From: Taeniopygia guttata
Taxonomy: Eukaryota > Chordata > Aves > Passeriformes > Estrildidae
Length of the DNA: 64,000 nt
Direction: 5' to 3'
Assembly: GCF_048771995.1 (NCBI RefSeq)
Contig: NC_133032.1
Coordinates: 22,421,501-22,485,500 of the forward strand
Below are positions 13,254 through 23,423 of this stretch, piece after piece. The notes beneath the pieces were generated by a model, which did no database searches, was not told where the DNA came from, and saw nothing but the letters and a program-made list of their open reading frames with translations. Both the position numbers and the translations under genes were made by a program. Numbering within the stretch: the first letter of the stretch is position 1; every line of letters begins with the position of its first letter.

Positions 13254-13286
13254 TCAGAGCCGGCCGGCGCGACACCCCAGGGGCAT
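13254..13286 (-). other. possible 10-codon upstream ORF in the FZD7 leader
   Basis: An ATG at 13284-13286 opens a ten-residue frame ([10 protein letters not shown]) that stops at 13254-13256, 41 bases before the FZD7 start codon and out of frame with it. Its start context is weak (C at -3). It matters only if transcription starts upstream of 13286. It could modestly reduce translation of the receptor. Confidence 0.35.
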
Positions 13287-13790
13287 CAGCAACCAGAGGG
13301 CGGAGGCGGGGCCCCTTCGGTGGGGCAGGAGCGCGGCGACGGGAGGAACACGGCTGAGCGCCGGACCTGCACGACTTTTTTCCTCGGCTCCGACGCGGCG
13401 GCGCTTACAGAGCGGTGGCGGCGCTACTCTAGGCGAAAGTTTCCGGAGCTGCTCTCCCCGGAGAAGGCAGCAGCGGCGGCGGCGGCGGCAGCGAAACAGG
13501 AGACGCGCGTGTAGCCCAGCGACGCTCTGGCCAGCTCCGCGCAGGGTCCCGCGGCGGCGGCGAGGCGGAGGCACTGCTCCCTGCACGACTGCACGGTCCC
13601 GGGGATTTAGGTTACGGCTAAATGGATTATTACCGCGCCCGGCTGAGCCGTGTATTTTACTTCAGGGCTTAAATAACTTTCAAAATCCAATTACTGCGCG
13701 ATCCTCCCCGCGGCTCGGTTGGGCTCCGCTCCCGATGGACACCGCTGCGGGCTGTGCGTCCGAGGTAGCCGCGCGCCTCCCGGTTCAGCT

Positions 13791-13810
13791 CGTTTCGTTT
13801 CGTTTCACTC
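13791..13810. promoter_or_regulatory. triple GAAAC array, ISRE/IRF-like
   Basis: Plus strand reads three tandem CGTTT units ending in CACTC; the FZD7 strand reads GTGAAACGAAACGAAAC. This fits the IRF/ISRE pattern GAAANNGAAA in two overlapping registers, about 580 bases upstream of the FZD7 start codon inside the CpG island. The match is exact, but a chance 5-bp tandem duplication would look the same. Confidence 0.4.
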
Positions 13811-13940
13811 TGCTCCGCCCGCTGCCCCGCCGCCACCGCCCGCTCCGCGGCTCCCGGCCCGCGGCCGCGCCGGCACACAAAAAAGGCGCAGCTCCGCGCG
13901 GGCCCCGCCCCCGCCGCCGGCCTCATTCACAAACCGCGCC

Positions 13941-13972
13941 GGGGGCGGGGCCCGCGGCACCCGCCCGCCAAT
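13941..13972. promoter_or_regulatory. GC box plus CCAAT box in the FZD7 promoter
   Basis: GGGGGCGGGGCC (13941-13952, SP/KLF consensus) followed by CCAAT at 13968-13972 in plus orientation (ATTGG on the FZD7 strand). A mirrored GC box lies at 13901-13915. Both are standard CpG-island promoter elements; NF-Y and SP factors are the expected binders. Confidence 0.45.
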
Positions 13973-14028
13973 CCGCGCGGGGGGGAGGGGCCGCGCTGGG
14001 GGAGGGGAGGGGAGGAGCTCCCGCCAGG

Positions 14029-14058
14029 GGGAAAAAAAGTTGGGAACAACTTTTTCCC
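14029..14058. repeat. inverted repeat at the outer edge of the FZD7 CpG island
   Basis: Left arm GGGAAAAAAAGTTG (14029-14042) and right arm CAACTTTTTCCC (14047-14058) around a GGAA loop; the arms pair fully except for two extra A residues on the left. It is an AT-cored palindrome within very GC-rich sequence. It could be a hairpin or a dimeric protein site; no known factor is assigned. Confidence 0.6.
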
Positions 14059-14165
14059 ATCCCCGCCGGGCCGGGCCGGGCGGAGCCGCCCGCGGCCCCC
14101 ACCCTCCGCGCTGCCCGGCACAGCCGAGAAGGCGGGCGGTGGGGGGGGGGGCAGCTCGCTCAGGG

Positions 14166-16625
14166 TGGCCCGAGCAAACTAAAATTAACTGGCTGCTTTC
14201 TGAGCAGGCTTTGAAAATGCCAACAGCTGCCTGTGCCCGGAGTTACTAAAAAGGAAGGGAAAAAAATAGAGTAAGGGAAAAACCTCCAAACGCAGCGCCC
14301 GAGTACATTTGCAGAATGATCCTGTTGCGTAGTTGAGATGTTCGTGACTGTGCACCATCTCCTCCCCAGTGTGGGGGGTTCGATTTGTTATCGCAGCATG
14401 ACCGTTGCTTTTTGCTGGCAGAATAAATGCTTTATTCATGCAGATCTAAGCCCCAGCTGGGGGAAGGCAGCTTTTTTTGAAACGTCCAGTGTTACCTAAG
14501 CAAAGAGGAGAAATTTTAAATCCCCATTTGAGCTGCTGCGATTCCTTAAGAGACTCAATTAAACAGTGAAAAACCAGGAGTTCCTCTGTGAAAGCACCCT
14601 GCCTGCAGGAGAGAAAATGGCATAGGTGAGGAGACCCGTTACTGGCCTGCTAGGCCAAGCAGATCTAGAACTAGACACCAGCATACATTTGCTAAGGACA
14701 GGAATGTGGGGTTTGCAGCATAGTTGTGTTTTGGGGTGCACTGCCAAAGCAGAGAGCTGGGACCATTCAGCCTCTGTGCAGGCAGAGCATGTCTTCGGCA
14801 GCACAGAAGGGCTGTGCTTGATAAAAGCTCTGCAGCAAGGCCTGCTTCTGCTTCACTGACCCATGAGAGTTTGTGCTCTCCGATAGGCTCCAGCCAAGTA
14901 TTACTCAACTTACCCCATCATTCCCTTTGAGGACAAAGGTCCCCCTGAACTACAGTACTCAAATTCTTACTTTTACTCCTTTGCTCAGGACTGTGCTTCT
15001 ATAGCAGCTAAGGAAAGACACCAATCCATACCATCCTCCAGGGCAGTTAAAGAGAGCAGGGTTTGGCTCAGGGAGCTCCAACTGCAATTGTTAGACAAAT
15101 GTTTTCCATATCCTCTACTGTTCAGGAACAATGTGTCCTCATGCCAATAAGACCATGGTGCTGCAGCTTTTGTTACATTTCTTAAGAGAAGCTGACAGTT
15201 ATAAACAGGCTTGCTAAAATAAATATACTCCTCTTAATGGAGATATTTTTAAAGATAATACTGTGCATATAAAAAAATACATATGGGAAGGACTAACTAG
15301 TCATGGCTGCAACAGTTTCTTCTGGAAAAGAAATGTCTTCTACTTTCTCAGTTATAGCTGTTTAAGAGTGCCTTAGAGAAACTTCACTTTTTCAAAATTT
15401 TAAGGCTTTTTGTCAAAATTCCTTGCTTTTCTACCCAAATTGACTAAGAAGATTTTTGTGATACTCTTCACCTAAATAACCACACATGGGATATATTTAC
15501 ATGAATTTGTCTACTCTGTTGTTTGTTTTTTGACCACTGGTAGCTTTCAATAAAATTATTCTTTCCACAGATTTTTTGGAGGTTTTTGTGGGTTAGAGGG
15601 TTTTTTTGTTTGTTTTTTTTTTTTGTTTGTTTTTTTTGTTTGATTTGGGTTTTGTGGGTTTGTTGTGTTTTGGGGTTTTTTGTGTGTTTGTTTGGGTTTT
15701 TTTGTTTGGCTTTATTTCATTTGTTTTGGGGGGGGGGGGAGTTTGGTTTCCTGCTTATCCCTTCTACCCCCCAATTTGTAATAATCACCTTAAAGCCTCT
15801 CTTTTCCCCTTTGGCTTATAAGACTGTCTTCATCTGCAAAGCACTTTGTGATATTCTCTGTGAAAAACATTGGATGATATGCTATGTTTCACTGGCAGGG
15901 AATGACAATGCAGAGAAGATAAAACAACATCAAACTTTCTGCCCCATGGATTCCTCATTCTGATTTCTGTATGTAAAGAAACAAGTTCAGAGCTAGTAAA
16001 ATTCTATTGCAAGAAACTCCCTCTCAGCAATGGGGATACAGTGACAAGAACTATTCAGAGTAAGGTCAGTCAAATCAAAGGCAAGGCTTTAACTGGACTT
16101 TTGTTTACAAGACAGGGCAAACAGCATCAGTGGCTCCCCCAGTTTTCTACTGGTCCCATTTGTTAGAGTCATTCATCCAAACCATGGAATGAACAAAAAG
16201 ATAACTGGGATCTCTGATACATGCTGTGAAAATGTAGAATGTAGAATCAAAGTGAAGCAAAAGGGGAAAAAAAGTGAAAAGGTAGGCCAAAAGGAAGAAG
16301 GATTATGTCCTAGATTATTTCTTAGGGAGAGAAGAATGTAAATTTATCACACAGGATGATGCTGCTAGGTCATCCCAGATGTCAGGAATATGCAACATTC
16401 AGGAATGTGCAACAGGATTTACTAAGATGGATGAAGTCTCTTGGATATGTTACCAAATTCCACGATCTTTTTTCTGTTTAGACCCATGGGGAGATGGGAA
16501 ACAATCACAGAGAGAGGCAATGGCAGTTGCCTCAAAATGGCACATTGTGATATAAGAAAACCCCAGACTCTTATATCAGTCTAAAGCATCCTGACAGCTT
16601 TCAGAGGACAATAAAGAGAAGGGAA
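14166..16625. other. non-coding DNA upstream of the FZD7 promoter
   Basis: No gene recognised. Composition drops sharply from the CpG island. It contains a TCF/LEF-type CTTTGAA at about 14209-14216, a T/G-rich low-complexity stretch at 15596-15740, and otherwise unremarkable AT-rich sequence. Confidence 0.5.
15596..15740. repeat. T/G-rich low-complexity tract
   Basis: Runs of T interrupted by G (TTTTTGTTTG type) ending in a run of 12 G (15728-15739). The open frame across it is a composition artefact. Confidence 0.85.
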
Positions 16626-16895
16626 AGAAAAAGGAAAGGAAAGGAAAGGAAAGGAAAGGAAAGGAAAGGAAAGGAAAGGAAAGGAAAGGAAAGGAAAGGA
16701 AAGGAAAGGAAAGGAAAGGAAAGGAAAGGAAAGGAAAGGAAAGGAAAGGAAAGGAAAGGAAAGGAAAGGAAAGGAAAGGAAAGGAAAGGAAAGGAAAGGA
16801 AAGGAAAGGAAAGGAAAGGAAAGGAAAGGAAAGGAAAGGAAAGGAAAGGAAAGGAAAGGAAAGGAAAGGAAAGGAAAGGAAAGGAAAGGAAAGGA
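16626..16895. repeat. pure AAAGG pentanucleotide microsatellite, about 53 units
   Basis: Uninterrupted AAAGG/CCTTT array of about 265-270 bases with no visible substitution from 16631 to 16894. All-purine on one strand and a mirror repeat, so able in principle to form triplex DNA. Because 5 is coprime to 3, the antisense strand is open in all three frames (LSFPF repeats), which are not genes. Confidence 0.97.
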
Positions 16896-17894
16896 GGAGC
16901 AAAATTCATGATTCTGGAACACAGGTTAGCCCAAAAAATCCAGAACCTCTCTAAGTACCATCAGCTACAGTTCAAACGGCAACCTGCAAAATTACTTAAA
17001 TTTCCTCACAACAGGAGGAATCCTCATCAGCACAGTAAGCACAGCAGACAGGTTATCAGTCACCCAGAACAAACACACTGCACTTTGCAGCATCTGACAA
17101 GTTGTCTATTGCAACCACAGAGGGTTCAAAAAGTTTTCTCTAAAAATCTTCTAACTGCTAATGGTCTAAGTAGACCATGGTCTGCCAGCAGTAAACCTTC
17201 ACAAGCAAAATCCTGGCTAGTCCTAGATTCCAGAATAAATTTACAGTCTCCAGTGTTGATACCAGCTCTGGAGCTGTCTGACTAGACTGTGCATAGGGAG
17301 GAATTGTTAGGAACAAAAAATTATCTGTCTTTTTACTCATTTAAAAATAAATCCAGTTCGACTTCCAAACTAAGTCAAAGTGAGGAGTGGCATCCCTACA
17401 TTATGTCTTTTCCTGCTCTTTTAAAGTCTTCTTAGATGGTGCCAATATAATTTTCCTTGTTTCCTATCCCATCTGATAGAAAACTTTTCTCATGGGGGGA
17501 GGGAAATCAAAATAAAACACCTCCTCTTGGCCCCACCACTTATTTTGTGTGCCTAAGGGAGAACATTTTCAGGCTACCTGTTGCAAGGCTTTGAGTCCTC
17601 CCTGCCCTCAGAAGAACAAAGGCCATTGCTTCCCCCCTGTCCTTTCCACCCACAGAAACTTGCTGGACCGCACCTCACTTGACCTCCTGCTAACCAGCAC
17701 TGCCAAAGTCCCGGTGCCACCGTCTGAGCTGTGAGATTTTACCAGTTACTTTTAGTAAATAACTTTTATGACACTTTTAACCTCTACATTTTGAAGCATG
17801 CTTATATACAATCTTACATGATCAGACAGGCTATTGAGCTAAGAACATCAAAATTTGCACTCCCTAAAGCTTAGTGGAGAAGTGCCTGGAGCCT

Positions 17895-18090
17895 GGGGGA
17901 AAATTATGCATTTGCCTATTTTACATAATTATTTGCATAATTAGAAATAAAATAAGTTCACAGTAGTATATCTGCTTGCATTTCTTTCAGTCTGATAGAT
18001 TAGTCTAAATTGCATCTTGTCGGAGCTCATCAAAGAAATCCAGTCTTTCCGTAGTGGAACAGGAGAGCCTCATATTTCATGGGCAGGGAG
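17895..18090. promoter_or_regulatory. candidate enhancer with POU/octamer sites
   Basis: Holds ATTATGCATTTGCC (17903-17916) and ATTTGCATAATTAG (17931-17944), the latter an exact octamer ATTTGCAT joined to a homeodomain TAATTA-type core. It is followed by a repeat-free stretch retaining CpGs (TTGTCGGAGC, TTTCCGTAG). Conservation is inferred from appearance. Confidence 0.4.
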
Positions 18091-18249
18091 TGGGAAAAGC
18101 AAAACCCTGCCCCCCACCACGGAACCCTTAATTTGAAATTAGATGGAAGACATAAGAAACTGATTGAAAAGAGCATATGGGGAGGGCACAGGTGACAAAA
18201 GGAAGGGGATGCTGCTGGAGGGGATGTGGCTTCCCACAGCGAGAAAGGT

Positions 18250-18530
18250 AAAAGCCGTTTGCATCATGGATTTATAAAATAATTATTAGTTTATGAAGTA
18301 GTATCCCACAGGATACAGGGAAGTAGCACATTTATGGTCACACGGGGGAACTTTAGAAAGCATTCACCAGGATGAGCTATCAGGCTGGTGATTGCCTTTA
18401 TCTCTACGATCCATGAATAAGAAAACAAAACCTGATCTGTTCATTCCCGGCTCAGCAGTTCGTTGAGGACATCAGTTACATTTTAACCCTTTCATGATAC
18501 TGTGAAATCCCTTGTTTCTTTAAACTGAAT
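18250..18530. promoter_or_regulatory. candidate conserved non-coding element
   Basis: Unique sequence with retained CpGs, an AATAATTATTAG homeodomain-type cluster near 18280, a GATA-type TTTATCTC near 18400, and no repeat or coding character. Confidence 0.3.
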
Positions 18531-19430
18531 TTAATCTGCTTTCTCAGAGGTTTAGGTCAGAAGGCCTTTGCTTCCTATAGAACCCAGGAAATCCCTCCCT
18601 GTGCTAGTTTCTTAGGCTAGGTGCCTTTTTAACAAGACAAATTCTCTACTGACAGCAGTATTACCAGCCAGGCCCTGTCACCATCATGTCTGGGTGCAGT
18701 ATACTGCAATATGAAGAAAGGAATATTCCAGAAACAGTTGGAAAAGATGACATTTGTGTCTACTTACTTTGCTTATCCTGTAAATCTTAAATGGTGTTTC
18801 TGACCTAGAATGTTGGCTAGACACTTTCTAGACTGCTGTAGCTGATTTTGGCCAATTCTGTATACACTGGGATATGTGATATATCAGCCTGGGCAACACC
18901 AGGAGAAAAACTGCTTGGGATGGACCTCCCCAGACTCCCTGGGCTGACCACCTTTTCTTGGTTTTTGCAGGAGTCCCAGTCTCTTAGATGCTCCAGCTTA
19001 TCCTGAGATTCTCCCAGTGTCTGTGAAATTTATTCACATATATGCAAAGGTCTCTAGCAGAGTCACTCCTTGCTTTATAATTCTAAAACTATTAGAGATA
19101 CAAGCAAAAATAAATATAGCATTACCTACCTGCTCTCATAACCATGCAATGTTTTTTAGGAAACTAATTAATGTCTTTGTGGTTGAAAGTCCCCTTCCCA
19201 GAACTATATTCCCTCAAACCTCTTGTCCATGGTATCATGGATCCTTGACCTAGTCTGGGTATCTATCACACATCCCTTTTTCCTCCAAAACCCAGTGATT
19301 CTGTTCCTTCTGTGTGATTCCACTTTCTATAAACTCCCCTTCAGTTTCTGAGGTCGAAGACAAATGCTGTCACCTGATCTCTATGTCCTCCCCGAGGGAG
19401 CTGCACCATTACAAAACCCTGCAGAAAAGT

Positions 19431-20145
19431 TGTTGAACACCCTAGGTCGTGGGGTGGCTTCGTGTGGTGAAAAAACTTCTCCTCCAACCCGTGCTTCCAA
19501 AGAAAGGCTCAGTAGTCTTTTGTTGTTTGGTCTCATGGTTGTTTATTGCAAGTTATCTAAAAGATTGTCTTCTCGGGCTGCTGCGGTTTGCTCAGCAGCT
19601 CAGGCAGAGGCACACACACACCCTGACACCCTCTCTGACTCCCAACTGCTTCTTCTCTCCCCCTCCCAGGGCTGCTGCTGTCTTTTATATGGTACATTAT
19701 GTGTTACATGTTTACAGTTTTTCCCCAATACCTACTACCTATATTAAATGGTGCTTTTCTACTCTAAACCAATCTGTGAGTGCCAACATCATCAAGAACA
19801 TGGAGGTAAGGAAGAAGAAAGAGGAAGGACAGGACCAGCCAAAATCCCTCCATCTTAAAACCTCTGACCCCCATGTACAAAACAGAAACCCCCTTGTACA
19901 GGTGTTAAAACCCCCCTGTACAGCACTAAAAAATTCTTCCCTCTACTTTGTAACTACTTCTACTATAATATCTAAACTTTTGTGATTTCTTGTTCTTCCT
20001 GCAAGGTTGGTAAATCATTCCATGGCTCAAACTCAAACTCACAGCTGTTTCCAGCTGCCTGCCAGGGTCTCAAATGCTTCTGACCTGGGCCTGGAACCTC
20101 CAAAAATGTCTGAGGGACATTTTGAGTTCCAACAAAAAGTCTGCA
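19431..20145 (-). mobile_element. endogenous retrovirus LTR, probably solo, minus orientation
   Basis: On the minus strand the element would run from TGCAGAC (20145) to TTCAACA (19431), about 715 bases with TG...CA ends. Inside are a TATA box TATAAAAG (19682-19689) and, about 140 bases downstream, a poly(A) signal AATAAA (19542-19547): the U3-R-U5 order of an LTR. The sequence resembles LTRs I associate with songbird ERVs. No gag, pol or env sequence adjoins it, so it is probably a solo LTR. A 9-bp repeat CTGCAGAAA (19419-19427, 20141-20149) overlaps the edges, so the boundaries are uncertain by a few bases. Confidence 0.65.
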
Positions 20146-23100
20146 GAAAGACTAAAAAATACTGGCTCTCCTTCCCTGGGGCAGCCAATTCCATAGAGCT
20201 GTCTCATTTGTCAGCTGCCATTAAGGCAAGCAGTCTCTTACCCGGGAGCATTTCTGCATGCAGGTTTAGCAATGTAAGGCTGTTACAATTGAGGTACATA
20301 AAACTTAAATGAAAAACAGCCAAGTTTTTCAAGTGTGTGCATGAATTTTCCCAGCTCACTGCAGATGGTGCCACAATATTTTTGAACACTGAATTGCGTC
20401 TTGCTGAATTGTGTCAGCCCCATGGCTGGTGTGGACATAGTGACTGGTTGCTCTGATCACTGTCCTGTTGATTCCCTTTGGTTGTGAGGGCTGCTGCAAT
20501 GGTCAGATGCATTGTGATATGTCTTTTGTCATTTATGCCCAACCTGGGTTTAATTTTGTCTTTCTATATATTCATCTATTTGAGGTCATATTTTAAATCT
20601 TCTTTAATGCACAGTCTGAATGCTTGCACATGTCCTGTTTGAGTCTTCACTCATTTCAATGGAGACAGCAGGATACTCATCAAAGCCCCTATCTCTGTTT
20701 ATGTAGAAAGAAGACCTGGATTAAGCCCAAAATAAGAGATGGGAAAGACCCATTATATCTATTAGGTCCTGCTATTACACATGATAGTGGTATAATTAGT
20801 CTAATTTTAAATGCCTGGAATAATGGGACTCTTGTCATCTCTCTTGGGATGTGGTTCTACCGTCTAACAATCATACAGGCAGGAAGCCACTGCCTGATGT
20901 TCAAACAAATGGTTTATCTTTGCTTGGTTAAGACTCACTAAAGATGAGTGCGGCCACCAGAAACATGTTGTTTCCAAAGCTTAGAAAACAAGGGAAGAAG
21001 AGCTGTTATTCAATACAGAATCTGCCAGATGTGTAAAGAGGCTAAGGAATTTCTAAGCCTCTGTTTACAAAATCCTGTCTCCTCCCATGAATGCTTAAAT
21101 TACCTATCACTGCTACCATCCTATGTTTAGTGTGAAATTTCCTTAAGGACTCCACTTTCAAAATTGGATTGGAAAGAGAAACAAACATTTTAATTCCTTT
21201 TCCCTCTTCTTAATGGGCTTGCACAAATGAACCCCTGGTCTCCACAATTGTATGTAAACTGTTATAAAGAATTATTTTTTCCTTTGGTCCCAGTCATGCT
21301 TAGGGATCCACTTGCTGTTGTGGTTCTCTGCTTCCAGGGCACTTGAAGGTTTGCTGTGTAGGGCTATTGCCTGCTGCAACCCTGCAAACCCTGGATGATG
21401 CTGCCGTGTGGAGAATTTCCCTTTCCACAGAGGCCCCCAGGCTGCAGTGACCGAACTGCATTTCATTGTAACGATGCTGTTTGAGGGCAAGGGGCAGAGG
21501 GCTAACACCAATGTTTACAGACAGCTCTCCTGAGAAACTGGAATCGTGGGGTTTATGGTGCAGCATCAAATGCTCTCCTTTACCTTTTTTTTAATCACTT
21601 GCTTTCAAACTATGATTTCTACCTTGGTATCAGCCTGCATTGACTTCACTCTCTTGGAGCTGGGACCACTGGTACTGTGACTGGTGCTGGAGATATTCAG
21701 CTGATTACCTTCCATGGAGGAAGGGGAACCAGAAAGCAGCACTTCAAATAATTTCCCTCCTCATGGAGTCTCTGCAGGGAATGAGGGCCCATTTTCTTAA
21801 TTACATGTTCATTAGTATGTTTAGTGCTCTCCTCCCTCTCTTCCCCCAGCCCTGCCACCTGGGAGTTCCTACTATGTTACTGGAAAGCCACAGAGGTTTA
21901 TTTAAATACCACATAGTCAGATTGGAATGAAAAGCTATGAAGCTTCCCCTCTTTAATACTTTTTGAAATTATTTATGGGCTATGCTTCTTGCCTACGTAG
22001 AAGGTGCCTTCTGAGATTCCTGCAAGTCAATGCAGAAATAGCTGTTTGAATTGAGCAATAATTAGAAGCAGATGGAGCAAAGCAAAGCATCACAGAAATC
22101 CCATTCTGCTAAAGAAACACTGCTGTCTGAAATAGATTTCCGCTGCATGTAACGTTTTCTCATATGGGCTAAAAAGAAATAACATCATATGTCTGGTTTG
22201 CACCTACCAAAGCTGGGAAATTCAAAGTAACATCTGCAATTCTGCTCTGAATTCAGTCTCAATCTGCATGCCTTTTGCAACCCCTACATTTGCCTGTACC
22301 ACAGTTACAATTTCTTTTCTTTGCTTGGAACAATGGGCATTCATCAGTTACTTTTTGTGAATGTGTGTATATTTGTATTGGATTTTTTTCTCAATCTCTG
22401 GTGGATTTCGGTGGTTGTTTTGTTGTTTGGGGGGTTTGGTTGTTTTGCTTTGTTTGTTTTAAATTATTAAAATACTAGGAAAATGTTTGTGACTTAAAAC
22501 ACAATACAGTACTTAGTAATCCACAGACTTAGTCTGGGGAAGGTACTCAGAGCTCTGAAATCCTAATTTGCTGCCAAATTCTTATGTGCTTGATGTAGTG
22601 GATTGTTTCACTCCTGGCTTCTAAAAATAACACATCCTGCTCTCATTGCTCCCACAAATCATGCCCCTAAGTTTAGAGAAAACTCACAGCATCTCAAAGA
22701 CAGCTGTACAGCTCTCAAGCTCAAATTTTAACTCTGTTTCTTGTTTGCTTTCCTTACATGAATGCAGCTGGATGCATTTTGCTGAGGGGCTTTTGTTGAA
22801 CCATGTTGTTGGTGTGAGCTGATTTTCTTTCAATGATTATAACTTATGGACCTGATAGAAAATCATAAAGCCATATTTTGGTCAGCTGCTACACGTGTCC
22901 GGTAAAGCCATGGTTTTAATGGCGGACTTGTTCGTAATTATGTTGAAATTTTCAATAGGCAGGGATCCATACTATAAGGTAAGGGAGTCTTCATGAGCCA
23001 TTTTAGAAAGTAACAGTTTTAAAATTGCGAAGATAGGCACTCACTATCTCTGAAAACATTCATATCGTAGCACTACAAAGTGTTCTAAGCTTGTGCTACT

Positions 23101-23288
23101 CGAGAGTGTTTACAAACAGGCTTGAGGATTTCACCTGGCGCAGAAGTTACTCCTACAAAAAAAAAAAAAAAAATTAAAGTATTTTGAAGGAAACTATAAA
23201 GCTTGACAAGTTGCTGTTTCCTTTCTGATGTGAGTGAACAGGCATGTGCTAGTCACGGTGAGGCCGGGGAAAGAGCCTATCCTGCAAC
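20146..23288. other. non-coding DNA
   Basis: No gene recognised. Mostly ordinary AT-rich sequence with short chance frames, a T/G-rich tract at about 22390-22460, a probable conserved stretch at 22780-23130, and a 15-base poly(A) run near 23157-23173. Confidence 0.5.
22780..23130. promoter_or_regulatory. candidate conserved non-coding element rich in retained CpGs
   Basis: About 350 bases of unique sequence with AT-rich factor cores (AATGATTATAA, GTAATTATG) interspersed with many CpGs that a neutral AT-rich region would have lost (ACGTGTCCGG, GGCGGAC, TTCGTAA, TTGCGAAG, ATCGTAG, CTCGAG, GGCGCAG). Low coding potential. It is one of the strongest enhancer-like stretches in the window. Confidence 0.45.
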
Positions 23289-23423
23289 GCTGCTCCCAGC
23301 ACCCTGTTCCTCAGTGCTGCTCCTGCTTTCCTGTCCCTCAGCGCTGCTCCCAGCACCCTGTCCCTCAGTGCTGCTCCTGCTTTCCTGTCCCTCAGCGCTG
23401 CTCCCAGCACCCTGTCCCACAGC
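23289..23423. repeat. 27-bp minisatellite with 54-bp higher-order period (A-B-A-B-A)
   Basis: Five 27-base units starting at 23289, 23316, 23343, 23370 and 23397. Odd units read GCTGCTCCCAGCACCCTG..., even units GCTGCTCCTGCTTTCCTG.... The unit is a multiple of three, so frames on both strands stay open across it. The array ends in a hairpin-capable CCCAGCACC...GGTGCTGGG. Confidence 0.95.

Larger units (their letters stand above)
13213..14165 (-). promoter_or_regulatory. FZD7: FZD7 CpG-island promoter and 5' UTR
   Basis: About 950 bases of very GC-rich, CpG-dense sequence directly upstream of the FZD7 start codon, ending abruptly near 14165 where the base composition falls back to the regional average. 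The CpG-rich stretch also runs into the 5' half of the coding sequence. It holds GC boxes (13901-13915 and 13941-13952), a CCAAT box, an ISRE-like array and a large inverted repeat, listed separately. I cannot place the transcription start from sequence; a weak AT-rich TATA-like stretch at about 13650-13680 is not convincing. Such islands typically drive developmental regulators and are often Polycomb targets. Confidence 0.85.
16896..19430. other. non-coding DNA with two enhancer-like stretches
   Basis: No gene recognised. The first kilobase after the microsatellite is ordinary. Two stretches, 17895-18090 and 18250-18530, look like conserved regulatory DNA and are listed separately. Short frames present have no recognisable domain. 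Confidence 0.5.

Noticed and set aside
13213..13275. 21-residue N-terminal extension of FZD7
   Set aside because: The upstream in-frame codon is GTG, not ATG; the first ATG at 13212 gives a normal signal peptide and family-typical length.
13650..13680. TATA box for FZD7
   Set aside because: Only a weak TAAAATA-type match in a CpG-island promoter, with no initiator that I could place; not supportable.
13093..14214. 373-codon plus-strand open frame across the FZD7 promoter
   Set aside because: It lies in very GC-rich, stop-poor CpG-island sequence antisense to FZD7, starts from a non-ATG region over the signal peptide, and is Arg/Pro/Ala/Gly-rich without a domain.
15586..15963. 125-codon Phe/Cys/Gly-rich frame
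   Set aside because: Product of a T/G-rich low-complexity tract.
16576..16922. Three overlapping minus-strand frames of LSFPF repeats
   Set aside because: They are translations of the AAAGG microsatellite, open in every antisense frame because of its composition.
19449..19985. 178-codon plus-strand frame
   Set aside because: It lies antisense within the LTR and has no domain.
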